DNA of 55,304 nucleotides. Origin: Phycisphaerae bacterium (GTDB lineage: Bacteria; Planctomycetota; Phycisphaerae; UBA1845; Fen-1342). Each line of letters starts with the position of its first letter. The first letter of the stretch is position 1. The position numbers and the translations under genes are program-made. Shown piece by piece: positions 41,566-49,429 of this stretch. The stretch is from contig JANQFV010000059.1 in NCBI GenBank assembly GCA_028277645.1, positions 1 to 55,304 on the forward strand, written 5' to 3'. Below the pieces are notes generated by a model that saw only the letters and a list, made by a program, of their open reading frames with translations, searched no databases and was not told the DNA's origin.

Positions 41566-42044
41566 GGGCAGCCCTCCCGGTCGTCAGACCGCGTGGCCCG
41601 GTGGGATTTGTACTTGGTCATGATGAGCAACATACCGCCTCCTGCGGCACGTTTGTACGTGGCAGTAGTGGTCATGGAACGAATAATATGAACGCCGAGG
41701 CCCCCGGGGCGGACATCGTCGAGATCTCTTCCGCAAATGGCATCGGGGTCGATCTGCTGACCGTAGTCGCGCACGGTAATGCGTACGCCGTCGCCTTCGG
41801 CTGCATCGGTGATAATCTCCGCCGCGACTTCGATGGCTTGGCTGGGGTCGTTGTTGTAGCCGTGCCGAATGACATTCGCCAGGGCCTCATCGAGCGCGAG
41901 TACGTACTCGCACGCGCCGTCCTCTTCCCAGCCGCGCGCGCAAAGCCACGCGCGAATCTTGTCACGCGCCTCTGGTAGGCAAGCCGGGTCGCTCGCCAAC
42001 CGGAGTTCGAGTCGCGCGTCAGTGTTCATCGTCTTGCTGCCCAT
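41562..42044 (-). CDS. HATPase_c anti-sigma kinase (RsbW/SpoIIAB-like)
   Basis: The 160-residue protein has the GHKL ATPase layout: N-box EYVLALDEALANVIRHGY (about 47-64), then DYGQQIDPDAI (about 94-104), and the G-box GGLGVHIIRSMTT (about 115-127). Such proteins bind ATP, phosphorylate a STAS partner on serine, and hold a sigma factor or other target inactive. The STAS gene overlaps its end. I start at the ATG at 42044, 10 bp after the lipoprotein stop; an ATG at 42029 is possible, and neither has a strong ribosome site. No ECF or SigB-type gene is adjacent, so the target may be outside transcription. Confidence 0.85.
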   Translation of the reverse strand: MGSKTMNTDARLELRLASDPACLPEARDKIRAWLCARGWEEDGACEYVLALDEALANVIRHGYNNDPSQAIEVAAEIITDAAEGDGVRITVRDYGQQIDPDAICGRDLDDVRPGGLGVHIIRSMTTTATYKRAAGGGMLLIMTKYKSHRATRSDDREGCP

Positions 42045-42054
42045 GTCCGTGATT

Positions 42055-42459
42055 TCACGGGGCCGTGTCGGTGATCGACGCCAGGTCATCGCGTCGGTTG
42101 TCCGTGAGCGTTAATTCGCCGCGGCGAATTGCCTCCCGCCAGGTTTCAATACTGATCTGCCGCGCCACGGCGTCGGCGTAATAGCGGTAACCGAAGTCGT
42201 TTCCGCACAGTCGCCGCAGCGCGCCGATCGCGTAGAACCGCACGCCGGCATCCGGATCGTCCAGCAGGTCGACGAGCGCGTGTACCGCCTCCGTGTCACG
42301 TTGATCCGCGAGCGTGACCGCGGCGCGGGCGCGGTCGAGTGGATTACCCGAGCGTGCGTCGCGCGTCTGGCCCATGCCAACACAGCCCACGACTAGGCTG
42401 CACGCGAGCGTCACGCTGATAAGCATGCCTGAGAGACCGTTGCTGGAAGTCCTGAACAC
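42055..42459 (-). CDS. Small HEAT-repeat lipoprotein
   Basis: The 134-residue protein has a lipoprotein signal with lipobox VVGC (about residue 26 from the GTG). It then has a HEAT-like helical pair, ALVDLLDDPDAGVRFYAIGA and LRRLCGNDFGYRY. It is the first gene of the minus-strand operon. The GTG start at 42459 would place translation at or one base from the predicted transcript start, making it leaderless. The ATG at 42426 has a 34-nt leader but loses the only positive charge before the hydrophobic segment. The role is unknown; HEAT repeats usually bind proteins. Confidence 0.68.
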   Translation of the reverse strand: MFRTSSNGLSGMLISVTLACSLVVGCVGMGQTRDARSGNPLDRARAAVTLADQRDTEAVHALVDLLDDPDAGVRFYAIGALRRLCGNDFGYRYYADAVARQISIETWREAIRRGELTLTDNRRDDLASITDTAP

Positions 42460-42466
42460 GGTTCGG

Positions 42467-42494
42467 ATTATACGGGTCGTTCACGCGGGGCCAA
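42467..42494 (-). promoter_or_regulatory. sigma70-type promoter of the lipoprotein-HATPase-STAS-mlaE operon
   Basis: Read on the minus strand: TTGGCC at 42494-42489, a 16-bp spacer, and a perfect TATAAT at 42472-42467. It predicts a transcript start near 42460. Confidence 0.65.
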
Positions 42495-42514
42495 GGGTGC
42501 GCGTGCTGCCACAA

Positions 42515-43222
42515 TTACTCCTTTGATAGAGTCAGGATCCTGTTGCCCGACAGGGCTTGCAGGCTCGGCACTACGAGATGTGCTTGCCCGACGCGTTCCG
42601 GCGGACCAATGCCAACGACCCGCATTCCGGCGGCAAGGCCGGCCGAAACCCCCGCTTCGGCGTCTTCGATGACCACGCACGCCGTCGGTGTAACGTTCAA
42701 CGCCTCTGCTGCCGCGAAAAACACCTGCGGGTCCGGCTTCGAACGCGGGGCAGTGTTTGCGTCTACAATGACGGCGAACTTCGCGCGGATTTCGAGCTGC
42801 TTCAATACCGCTTCGGCGTTGCGGCTGGATGATGCGACGGCGAGCGGGACCTGGGCCGCTTCGAGCTCGACCAGCAGCTCGGCCGCGCCAGGCAACAGAT
42901 CTGCGGGGGTCATGCGCTCGAGTAATTCGAGGTACAGCTCGTTCTTGCGTACGAGCAGGGCCTGCTTCTGATCATCAGTGAACGCATCCTGGTTCGTGCC
43001 GAGGAGCAGCGCGAGGCTCTCCGCTCGTCCCAAGCCGCGCATCGGCTCGTACTGTGATCGTTCGAACGGGATCGCGAGCTGGTTCGCGATGATTTTCCAG
43101 CTTTCGTAGTGCAGCTCGGTCGTTTCGACCAGCACGCCGTCGAGATCGAAAATCACCGCCTCGACGCGGCAATGCTGTTCGGCGGAATGGTCCTCGCTCC
43201 GTTCGTTGCCTGCCTCGATCAT
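42515..43222 (-). CDS. HAD-superfamily hydrolase, beta-phosphoglucomutase-like
   Basis: The 235-residue protein has the four HAD motifs: AVIFDLDGVLVETTELHYESW (motif I, with the DxD nucleophile and acid/base pair), VASSSRNAEAVL (motif II), RSKPDPQVFFAAAEAL (motif III, Lys) and CVVIEDAEAGVSAGLAAGM (motif IV). The cap is the helical type of the beta-PGM subfamily. It could be a sugar phosphatase or a phosphomutase. I start at the ATG at 43222, 6 bp after GGAG; 64 more in-frame codons upstream lack features. It diverges from the sigma-factor gene to the right. Confidence 0.86.
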   Translation of the reverse strand: MIEAGNERSEDHSAEQHCRVEAVIFDLDGVLVETTELHYESWKIIANQLAIPFERSQYEPMRGLGRAESLALLLGTNQDAFTDDQKQALLVRKNELYLELLERMTPADLLPGAAELLVELEAAQVPLAVASSSRNAEAVLKQLEIRAKFAVIVDANTAPRSKPDPQVFFAAAEALNVTPTACVVIEDAEAGVSAGLAAGMRVVGIGPPERVGQAHLVVPSLQALSGNRILTLSKE

Positions 43223-43407
43223 GCCATGCTCCGGATTCGCCAGATCGGTGCAGCATAACGGCCAATCGCTGCCGCTCGGCACACCGGTCGAACAGCGGCG
43301 GTGTGGAGGTCGACACACAATGAGAATGAGTGTGCATATGCAATATATCATCGCGTGCCGGCGGGCGCCGGTTGGGGAAGAAAAACACCACAAATGTGCG
43401 GAATATG

Positions 43408-43436
43408 TTCGCACTGTCGCGAAGCGGTGTTATACT
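43408..43436 (+). promoter_or_regulatory. Candidate promoter of the sigma-70 gene
   Basis: TTCGCA at 43408-43413, a 17-bp spacer, and TATACT at 43431-43436. If used, it gives a leader of about 220 nt before the ATG at 43665. The divergent gap 43223-43664 is otherwise gene-free; the leader contains a small GGTGG...CCACC hairpin near 43629. Confidence 0.5.
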
Positions 43437-43664
43437 CCCCTTAGAAATCGTACCGAATAAGTGCTGAATAGTCCCTCGAATGGGAATTCTGCAACTTACA
43501 GGACGGTTTCACGACTAAGCCAGGCGGAGTATCGCCGTGGGCCTGACAAATCCAGACCAAGAAAGTGCGATCTGGACACTCTCTCCCACGTAATACTTAT
43601 ACAGAGCCGGGCTAGGTACCAGATAACAGGTGGTTTGCCACCGGTTAGGGAAGGCGAGTGGCCC

Positions 43665-44654
43665 ATGACCCGCAAGAACCCCGCAAAACGACGTACCGCG
43701 AGCAAGGCGGCTACCAAGACCGTCGTGCGGCGGTTGAACCCGACCTGCAAGTTGCCTACGCAGGCCGTCCTGCGAAGACTCACTGCGCTGGAGGGTGACG
43801 AGCTCGAAAGGCTCCTAACAACGCCCCAGGAATGCGTTTATCACCCGAGCTTCCGCTCGGCGATTGTCCCGGGGTCCGCCAGCGACGAAGACCATCCGGT
43901 GGTCGAGGAGTCGACTGCCGCGCTGAAATTCACTGGCGGTCCGACCGAAGTGCTGACCGCAGACGAGGAGCAGGTGCTGTTCCTGCGGTTCAACTATTGC
44001 CGGAATCGCATTCTGCGCATTCTGCGCGAGTACCGCGGCAAACGGCTGACTGCCGCCGCCGCTCGCGACCTGCTGCACTGGTCACGCCTCGTGGATCAGA
44101 CCCGCGATTACATCGTCCATGCCAACACCTCGCTCGTGCTGGCGATGGCCAGGCGTTCGCGGAACTCCGGCGTTGAGCTGAGTGAATTGGTCAGCGAAGG
44201 GAATCTGGCGCTGCTGCGTTGCGTGGACAAGTTCGACGCGGCCCGCGGCTTCAAGTTCAGCACGTACGCGTGTCGCGCGATCCTCGCGAGCTTCTCACGG
44301 GCCGGTGCCAAGGCGACGCGTTACCGCGTGCAGTTTCCGACGACGTACGACCCGGCACTCGAGCGCAGCGATTTCCTCGACCTCCGTCGCGAGCGGGTCG
44401 AGCACGAGTGCGTTGACGAGCTGAAGCGGATTCTGCTGGATAACGCCGCCGAATTGAGCACTGTCGAGCGACGCGTACTGGATGCCCGCTTTTCGCTGCG
44501 TGAGCCGGAGACCAGCCGCAAGCTGAAACGCAAGACGCTCGATCAGGTCGGCAGTCAGCTTGGCGTAAGCAAGGAGCGCGTCCGCCAGATTCAGAACCAG
44601 GCGATGAGCAAGCTGCGCGATATGCTCGAGGAACGGCTGCTGATCGCATCGTAA
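43665..44654 (+). CDS. RNA polymerase sigma-70 family factor (RpoD-like regions 2-4)
   Basis: The 329-residue protein is shorter than a housekeeping sigma and lacks a clear region 1.1. Region 2 includes VHANTSLVLAMARRSRNSGV, LSELVSEGNLALLRCVDKFD and RGFKFSTYACRAILASFSR. Region 4 includes KTLDQVGSQLGVSKERVRQI with QNQAMSKLRDMLEE. A basic N-terminal tail (MTRKNPAKRRTASK) precedes it. It is more like a group 2/3 factor than an ECF. I start at the ATG at 43665; a further 68 codons are open upstream but lack features. A strong terminator follows the gene, so it is transcribed alone. Confidence 0.88.
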   Translation: MTRKNPAKRRTASKAATKTVVRRLNPTCKLPTQAVLRRLTALEGDELERLLTTPQECVYHPSFRSAIVPGSASDEDHPVVEESTAALKFTGGPTEVLTADEEQVLFLRFNYCRNRILRILREYRGKRLTAAAARDLLHWSRLVDQTRDYIVHANTSLVLAMARRSRNSGVELSELVSEGNLALLRCVDKFDAARGFKFSTYACRAILASFSRAGAKATRYRVQFPTTYDPALERSDFLDLRRERVEHECVDELKRILLDNAAELSTVERRVLDARFSLREPETSRKLKRKTLDQVGSQLGVSKERVRQIQNQAMSKLRDMLEERLLIAS

Positions 44655-44715
44655 CGAACATTCGCCGCCTCCGCGGCGACTCACAGGCGTTCTTCCTCGT
44701 CGAGTGCCTCCGATT

Positions 44716-44755
44716 GGGCACGCCGCATTGAAGTGTGCGGCGTGCCCTTTCTATT
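44716..44755 (+). terminator. Rho-independent terminator after the sigma-70 gene
   Basis: GGGCACGCCGCA (44716-44727) and TGCGGCGTGCCC (44736-44747) form a perfect 12-bp stem with an 8-nt loop, followed by TTTCTATT. It is the clearest terminator in the window. Confidence 0.88.
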
Positions 44756-44825
44756 GCAACAGTGCGAACGCTGGGCACTGCGGTGAATGCGGCTACAATT
44801 TGTCGCCGACGTGAGGAGCACACGC

Positions 44826-45809
44826 TTGGCCGAAGCAGGTTTGTCGCATGTGGTGGACTGGAGCACCGGTGATGTTGTTCGCCGTGCGTGGGCTCGGTGC
44901 GCTGTCTACCTGGAGCTTGGCAAGGCGCGGCTGAGTGTGCTGGTGTTGCTGACGACCGCCGTCGGCTATCGATTGGCGTCGACTGGCGCACTCGACTGGG
45001 GGCGGTTCGGTTGGACACTGCTGGGCACGGCGCTGGCGGCGCTTGGCGCGAACGCGTGCAACCAGTGGCTCGAACGCGTGCGCGATGGCCGCATGGACCG
45101 CACGCAGGGACGCCCACTGCCGACGCGACAGATCAGCAGCCCGGCGGCGTTGGCGTTCGCAGTCTTCACCGGCGCGGGCGGTGTCTTCCTGCTCGCGACG
45201 CGCGTGAACGAGCTTGCCGCGCTGCTGGCGCTAACGACTTACCTGCTGTACGTCGTGCTCTACACGCCGCTGAAGACGCAGACGACGCTGAACACGCTGG
45301 TCGGCGCGGTCGTCGGCGCGCTGCCGCCGATGATCGGCTGGGCGGGCGCTACCGGGCAGCTTGACGTCGGTGCGTGGGTTTTGGGCGGGATTCTCTTTGT
45401 CTGGCAGATTCCGCACTTCCTGGCACTAGCCTGGCTTTATCGCAAGGACTATCGCCGCGGCGGTATGCGGATGTTGCCGGTGCTCGATGAGGCGGGGCAT
45501 CTGACGGCGTGTGTCGTCGTCGTATACACGCTGGTGCTAGTGCCGATGACGCTGATGCTGACCGCGGCGGGGATCACTGGCACGGTCTACGCCGTCGGAT
45601 CGCTGCTGCTCAGCGGCGGGTTCCTGCTGCTTGCAGTTCGGTTGGAGCGGCAGTGCAGCGCGGTCGCCGCGCGGCGGGTATTTCTCGCCAGCATCGCGTA
45701 CCTGCCCCTGCTGCTCGGTCTAATGGTGCTGGATCAGCGGGCGCTGCCCGACGTCGACCCACGCATCGTGCACCAGCCGCCGGCGGAGACGCGCGTTGAG
45801 TCGACCTGA
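44826..45809 (+). CDS. ctaB: Protoheme IX farnesyltransferase (heme O synthase)
   Basis: The 327-residue UbiA-type prenyltransferase adds a farnesyl group to heme B to make heme O for cytochrome oxidases. Marks are ANACNQWLERVRDGRMDRTQ with GRPLP (first Asp-rich motif, with one usual Asp replaced by Glu), LYTPLKTQTTLNTLVGAVVG, and FVWQIPHFLALAWLYRKDYR with MRMLPV. Nine hydrophobic segments are visible. I prefer the TTG at 44826 after GAGGAG; an ATG at 44787 is in frame. Its end overlaps the next gene by 14 bp. No oxidase subunit is visible nearby. Confidence 0.9.
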   Translation: MAEAGLSHVVDWSTGDVVRRAWARCAVYLELGKARLSVLVLLTTAVGYRLASTGALDWGRFGWTLLGTALAALGANACNQWLERVRDGRMDRTQGRPLPTRQISSPAALAFAVFTGAGGVFLLATRVNELAALLALTTYLLYVVLYTPLKTQTTLNTLVGAVVGALPPMIGWAGATGQLDVGAWVLGGILFVWQIPHFLALAWLYRKDYRRGGMRMLPVLDEAGHLTACVVVVYTLVLVPMTLMLTAAGITGTVYAVGSLLLSGGFLLLAVRLERQCSAVAARRVFLASIAYLPLLLGLMVLDQRALPDVDPRIVHQPPAETRVEST

Positions 45810-46902
45810 CGACGGCAGCGCGGATCGCCGCGAGGAGCGGCTGCTCGACTTCTGGAGCATCGGGTGGGTCTTTGTACTGATGGTGGTGGTGTGCGGGGGC
45901 ATCTTTCTGTGGTGGCTGCAGGGGCGACTGAGCGCCGACGCACGGCCGATGATCGGCGACGGGCGCGATGTTGCGACGTACGGGTTTGACCTTTCGACGT
46001 GCCTGATCCCGCGCGAGCAGATCGTAGCGTCGGGTTTGCCGAAGGACGGTATGCCGGCGCTCGTGAATCCCGAAGTGCTCGACGCCGCCGGGGTGGAACA
46101 GGTGGCGAAGGAGCTGCGTGCGGCGCACCAGGGCAAGCTGCTCGTTCCGGGCGATCGCGTGGTCGGCCTGTCGATCAACGGCGAGGCCCGGGCGTATCCG
46201 CTGAAGTTCATCGCGTGGCACGAGGTCGTCAACGACACGCTCGGCGGAACGCCGGTGGCGGTGACGTACAGCCCGCTGTGCGACAGCGTCGTGGTGTTTG
46301 ACCGACGCGTCGGCGACCGCGTGTTGGAGTTCGGCCATAGCGGGCTGTTCTACAACTCCAACCTGCTGATGTACGACCGTCGGCCGGACGGCGGGGCGGT
46401 GAGCCTGTGGTCGCAATTGCTGTTCGCGGCGGTCTCCGGTCCGGCAGCCGAACGCGGCGATGTGTTGGAGGTGCTGCCGGCGGCGGTGACGCATTGGTCC
46501 ATCTGGCAAGCCGCGCATCCGGACACGACCGTGCTCGCGCCGGTCCGCGAACGCATGCGCGTCTACAAGCGCACGTACTCAGCCTACTTCGCGGCGGACA
46601 AGCTGCTGTTCCCGGTCGACCCGCTGCCGCCGGACGAGCAGGAGTACAAACGCCGCATCATCGCGCTGCGGCTGAACGACCAGTGGCACACGTACTCGCT
46701 CGACCAGATCCTGGCCGAAGCGCGATCCGACGGTACGTGGGCAACGACCATCGGCGATCGGACGCTGATGCTCCGGACGGCGACGCATCCGACGGTCGTG
46801 TGGCAGGGTGGTGGGGCGACAGAGTCGGCTGACCAGGTGGAGCCGTTGCCAACGGTGTATGGGTTCTGGTTTGGGTGGATTGCGGTTCATGGGGGTGAGT
46901 GA
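45796..46902 (+). CDS. DUF3179 domain-containing membrane-anchored protein
   Basis: The 368-residue protein has one N-terminal membrane helix (IGWVFVLMVVVCGGIFLWWL) and the DUF3179 core: DRVVGLSINGEARAYPLKFI, then WHEVVNDTLGGTPVAVTYSP with LCDSVVVF. The TYxPLC segment and the WHEVVND motif define the family. The function is unknown to me. The TTG start at 45796 follows GGAG by 5 bp and overlaps the end of ctaB, so the two are co-translated. This suggests a role linked to respiratory heme proteins, but that is only inference from position. Confidence 0.85.
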   Translation: MSRPDDGSADRREERLLDFWSIGWVFVLMVVVCGGIFLWWLQGRLSADARPMIGDGRDVATYGFDLSTCLIPREQIVASGLPKDGMPALVNPEVLDAAGVEQVAKELRAAHQGKLLVPGDRVVGLSINGEARAYPLKFIAWHEVVNDTLGGTPVAVTYSPLCDSVVVFDRRVGDRVLEFGHSGLFYNSNLLMYDRRPDGGAVSLWSQLLFAAVSGPAAERGDVLEVLPAAVTHWSIWQAAHPDTTVLAPVRERMRVYKRTYSAYFAADKLLFPVDPLPPDEQEYKRRIIALRLNDQWHTYSLDQILAEARSDGTWATTIGDRTLMLRTATHPTVVWQGGGATESADQVEPLPTVYGFWFGWIAVHGGE

Positions 46903-47113
46903 TCAAGGGTGGAGGTGGCGTTAGGGGCGGGGACGCACTCGGACCAAGGTACGCGGAGAGATTCCCGCCGCCAAGCGATAGCCGCACGAGGGGGCTCTCC
47001 CTCTTGCGCTGGGGCTTCGGAATCGCTATGCTTGCGACACGGTTGTTCGCAGTAGGTACTGGCGGTCGTGTGATGCTCGTGACACACGCCGAATGGTATT
47101 AGGAGTACAATCG

Positions 47114-47959
47114 ATGAATAGCCAAGCTGGCCAGACGAAAGCTGCTCGTCGCCAGCATTACATCGCGCGGTTCTATCTGCGCAATTTCGCTGACCCGATG
47201 TTCAGTGAAAATCTGTGCGTCTACGACATGGATACCGGACGTTGGAACAAGCGTTCGTCCCACGGCGTGGGCTGGTTTACTCATCTCTGTTCATCGATCG
47301 ACATGGACGGCCGTCGCAAAGATGATTTCGATAGATTCCTCAAGCAGGAGGTCGAGGATCCTGCTGCGCCGGCTATTAAGAAACTGGCAACGGGCCAGCC
47401 TCTGGACGCGAGAGAGCGATCCGCCGTCGCCTTGTTCATTGCTCTGACGGCAGCGCGGTCGCCGAGAATGATGGAAGATGTGATGAACACTTACTTAGCC
47501 AAGCTGGAGCCATTGGAGAGAATAGACCTGGATTATGTGTGCAGGCTGTGGTGCCAATGGACGGGGCGGACATGCGGTCCCAAGATGAGCAGCGAGTTTC
47601 TGAAACCTAGCTCGTTCGGTGCGATCTGGCTGTGGGCGCAGAGCTTTCGGCAGCGGTTAGAGCGATGGGATTGGTCGGAGATCTCGACAACGATCGATCA
47701 GCCATTCGTAACCAGCGATCGGCCGGTGTTTGCTCAGCGTGGTGACGCGTCCGGAACGCATCTAGTGACGTTCCCGGTGTCCTCGGATCGCGCTTTGGTC
47801 GTCGTGGGGCGCGGTCGCCTGAAGGATGGTAGCGGTCGAACGGACGATGTATACGCAATGAACGCACAGACGATCAGCCGCGCCACGGAGTTTGTCGTTG
47901 CAAGCAGACCGTCATTCCCCGCGGATGAACTGCTGAAGCGGGGCTTGGCGGCGAGCTAG
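47114..47959 (+). CDS. DUF4238 domain-containing protein
   Basis: The 281-residue soluble protein has the DUF4238 marks: RRQHYIARFYLRNFADP near the N-terminus and DQPFVTSDRPVF in the second half. Activity is unknown. The ATG follows AGGAG at 8 bp. The sequence around it, 46903-49190, has visibly lower GC and less biased codons than the neighbours. This hints at a transferred pair with the next gene. Its stop codon shares the palindrome CTAG (47956-47959) with the stop of the convergent gene. Confidence 0.8.
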   Translation: MNSQAGQTKAARRQHYIARFYLRNFADPMFSENLCVYDMDTGRWNKRSSHGVGWFTHLCSSIDMDGRRKDDFDRFLKQEVEDPAAPAIKKLATGQPLDARERSAVALFIALTAARSPRMMEDVMNTYLAKLEPLERIDLDYVCRLWCQWTGRTCGPKMSSEFLKPSSFGAIWLWAQSFRQRLERWDWSEISTTIDQPFVTSDRPVFAQRGDASGTHLVTFPVSSDRALVVVGRGRLKDGSGRTDDVYAMNAQTISRATEFVVASRPSFPADELLKRGLAAS

Positions 47960-48918
47960 TCGCTAAGGTCTCGGTTGGCCGGAGGTGGGCCATTAGAGTT
48001 GGCGGATTTCGGCGACGGAGCAGTTGGAGCGCGTTCGCGCTGCGTCACGTTCGCGATTGCCAGCTTGCGTCTATGCGCGAGTTCTCTCGCTGCGAGCTTG
48101 CACGCCTCGTCGAAGTCGATACCTTCTGCGGTGAAGCTGCAGATGGGCATATATACGGTCTGCGTGAGGTCGGCGCGAGGGGAATACTCCGCTGAGACGG
48201 TGACGTCCAGGACCGTGTTCCCGTGGGCATACTTGTAGGTGCATGAAACGCAGGCGTGTCTAGTGCCGTTCCTGTTGCAGCGTGAAGCCAGGTGGCGGTT
48301 GAACTGTGTCCGCTGTTTGAGGGACTGGGCCTCGTCCGCAGTGTATTCGCCATCTTGCAGCACGGACACACAAGCAAACGTATCATAGAGAGCTAGCAAG
48401 TCGGTGCTCATCCATATCCGAGGGGGGCGGGGTCCAATGGGTGACGAGCCCTTCGGATTACACTTCAAGTACTGATTGCAGAATTCCTCCACCAATTCTA
48501 TCGCGACCTGCTGCAGCTCAGGAGCGGCATAGTTGACCACGATTCGACTGCGCTTCCAAAGCGGAGCTTCGGTAAAGTGACCGTTTCGTGGTAGGATTGC
48601 GTACTCAGTCAACTCCACTGACGCAACCGCTGCGTTCTGAAGCCTGTTGACCGTGACGTATAGCCGGGGGCAGTGAGCAGCGTCATATTCCTTGCCGGTT
48701 GGCTTTAGTACGGCGATCCTGCTCTGTCGTAGACGCAGTTCGACCCTAGCACACAAGGACTCCGAGGCCGCGTCGTCCTCTGCAAACGCCGTGAGGACAA
48801 GCACACCAGCATGACCACGAAACGCATCGCACTCGATTATCTCCCGCCAGTCTTTTTCTTGGGCTGATGCAGACAACACGCAACAGGTGGCGCCTAGAAG
48901 GAGAGTCGTGATTCGCAT
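47956..48918 (-). CDS. Exported hypothetical protein
   Basis: The 320-residue protein has a signal peptide (MRITTLLLGATCCVLSASAQ). Motifs I recognise are absent. It contains many cysteines in the mature part, notably SRCNRNGTRHACVSCTYKY (about 213-231), which may form disulfides. The last 30 residues are Pro/Ala/Asn-rich (PTAPSPKSANSNGPPPANRD) and look unfolded. It converges on the DUF4238 gene with a 4-bp overlap at CTAG. Base composition is closer to that gene than to the flanks. The function is unknown. Confidence 0.6.
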   Translation of the reverse strand: MRITTLLLGATCCVLSASAQEKDWREIIECDAFRGHAGVLVLTAFAEDDAASESLCARVELRLRQSRIAVLKPTGKEYDAAHCPRLYVTVNRLQNAAVASVELTEYAILPRNGHFTEAPLWKRSRIVVNYAAPELQQVAIELVEEFCNQYLKCNPKGSSPIGPRPPRIWMSTDLLALYDTFACVSVLQDGEYTADEAQSLKQRTQFNRHLASRCNRNGTRHACVSCTYKYAHGNTVLDVTVSAEYSPRADLTQTVYMPICSFTAEGIDFDEACKLAARELAHRRKLAIANVTQRERAPTAPSPKSANSNGPPPANRDLSD

Positions 48919-49146
48919 GATGCACTCCCAATCTTAGTCATTGTTTGTATCGAGTCGCCAAGTCGCGGCAGCAATCAAGCTTAAGAGCATTCGATGCCAT
49001 GCTCAAGATTGGCTGTATCGCGAACAATGGGCGGCGTGGCCTCAACACAGCAACGCGCCCAACGATGGCGGGCAGATTGTCACCGTCGCTGCTTGATGGC
49101 CCGCGACCCAAGGAGGGCCGGCAGGTGCCGGACATATTGGGATTCA

Positions 49147-49183
49147 ACCCTCCCCCAACCCCTCCCTGAGAGGGAGGGGGGTG
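49147..49183. repeat. GC-rich palindromic intergenic repeat, copy 2
   Basis: It shares the left arm ACCCTCCCCCAnCCCCTCCC with copy 1 at 23448-23485, then TGAGAGGGAGGGGGG. It ends 4 bp before the stop of the hydrolase remnant. Confidence 0.65.
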
Positions 49184-49186
49184 TAG

Positions 49187-49396
49187 CTACCGCAAATACA
49201 AACTCGCCCAGCTCGCCAGGACTTCGGCTACGTAGCGGGCGTCGGATTCGCGTTCGATCAGCGGGTGGTCGGCGCCGTTGAGGGCGATGAAGCTCTTGGG
49301 GTGGCGGGTGGTATTCGTATGGCGTTCGGGATCGCCGCCCAATATTCTGCCCAATTCGCGTTGCGGCGCGCGTCGTTTACGTCCGTTTGCACGCCG
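49187..49396 (-). pseudogene. C-terminal remnant of an alpha/beta hydrolase (OsmC-linked type)
   Basis: On the minus strand, an open stretch ending at TAG (49187-49189) encodes RHPKSFIALNGADHPLIERE, then ARYVAEVLASWASLYLR. This is the usual C-terminus of alpha/beta hydrolases found with OsmC domains, with the catalytic His in GADHPL. Upstream in frame there is no start and a stop at 49397-49399. The region corresponding to the preceding part of the domain appears instead in another frame (TDVNDARRN). The rest of the hydrolase is missing; hypF follows directly. It reads as a decayed gene. Confidence 0.6.
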
Positions 49397-49429
49397 TCAG
49401 CATACCGGGTAGCCGGCTTCGTGGCGTGT

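Noticed and set aside
43319..43332. Fur-like AATGAGAATGAG
   Set aside because: Only one partial repeat of the hexamer pattern, without the inverted half.
43401..43412. LexA-like GAATATGTTC in front of the sigma-70 gene
   Set aside because: It fits only part of the Gram-positive LexA box and overlaps the -35 by chance; no SOS gene is near.
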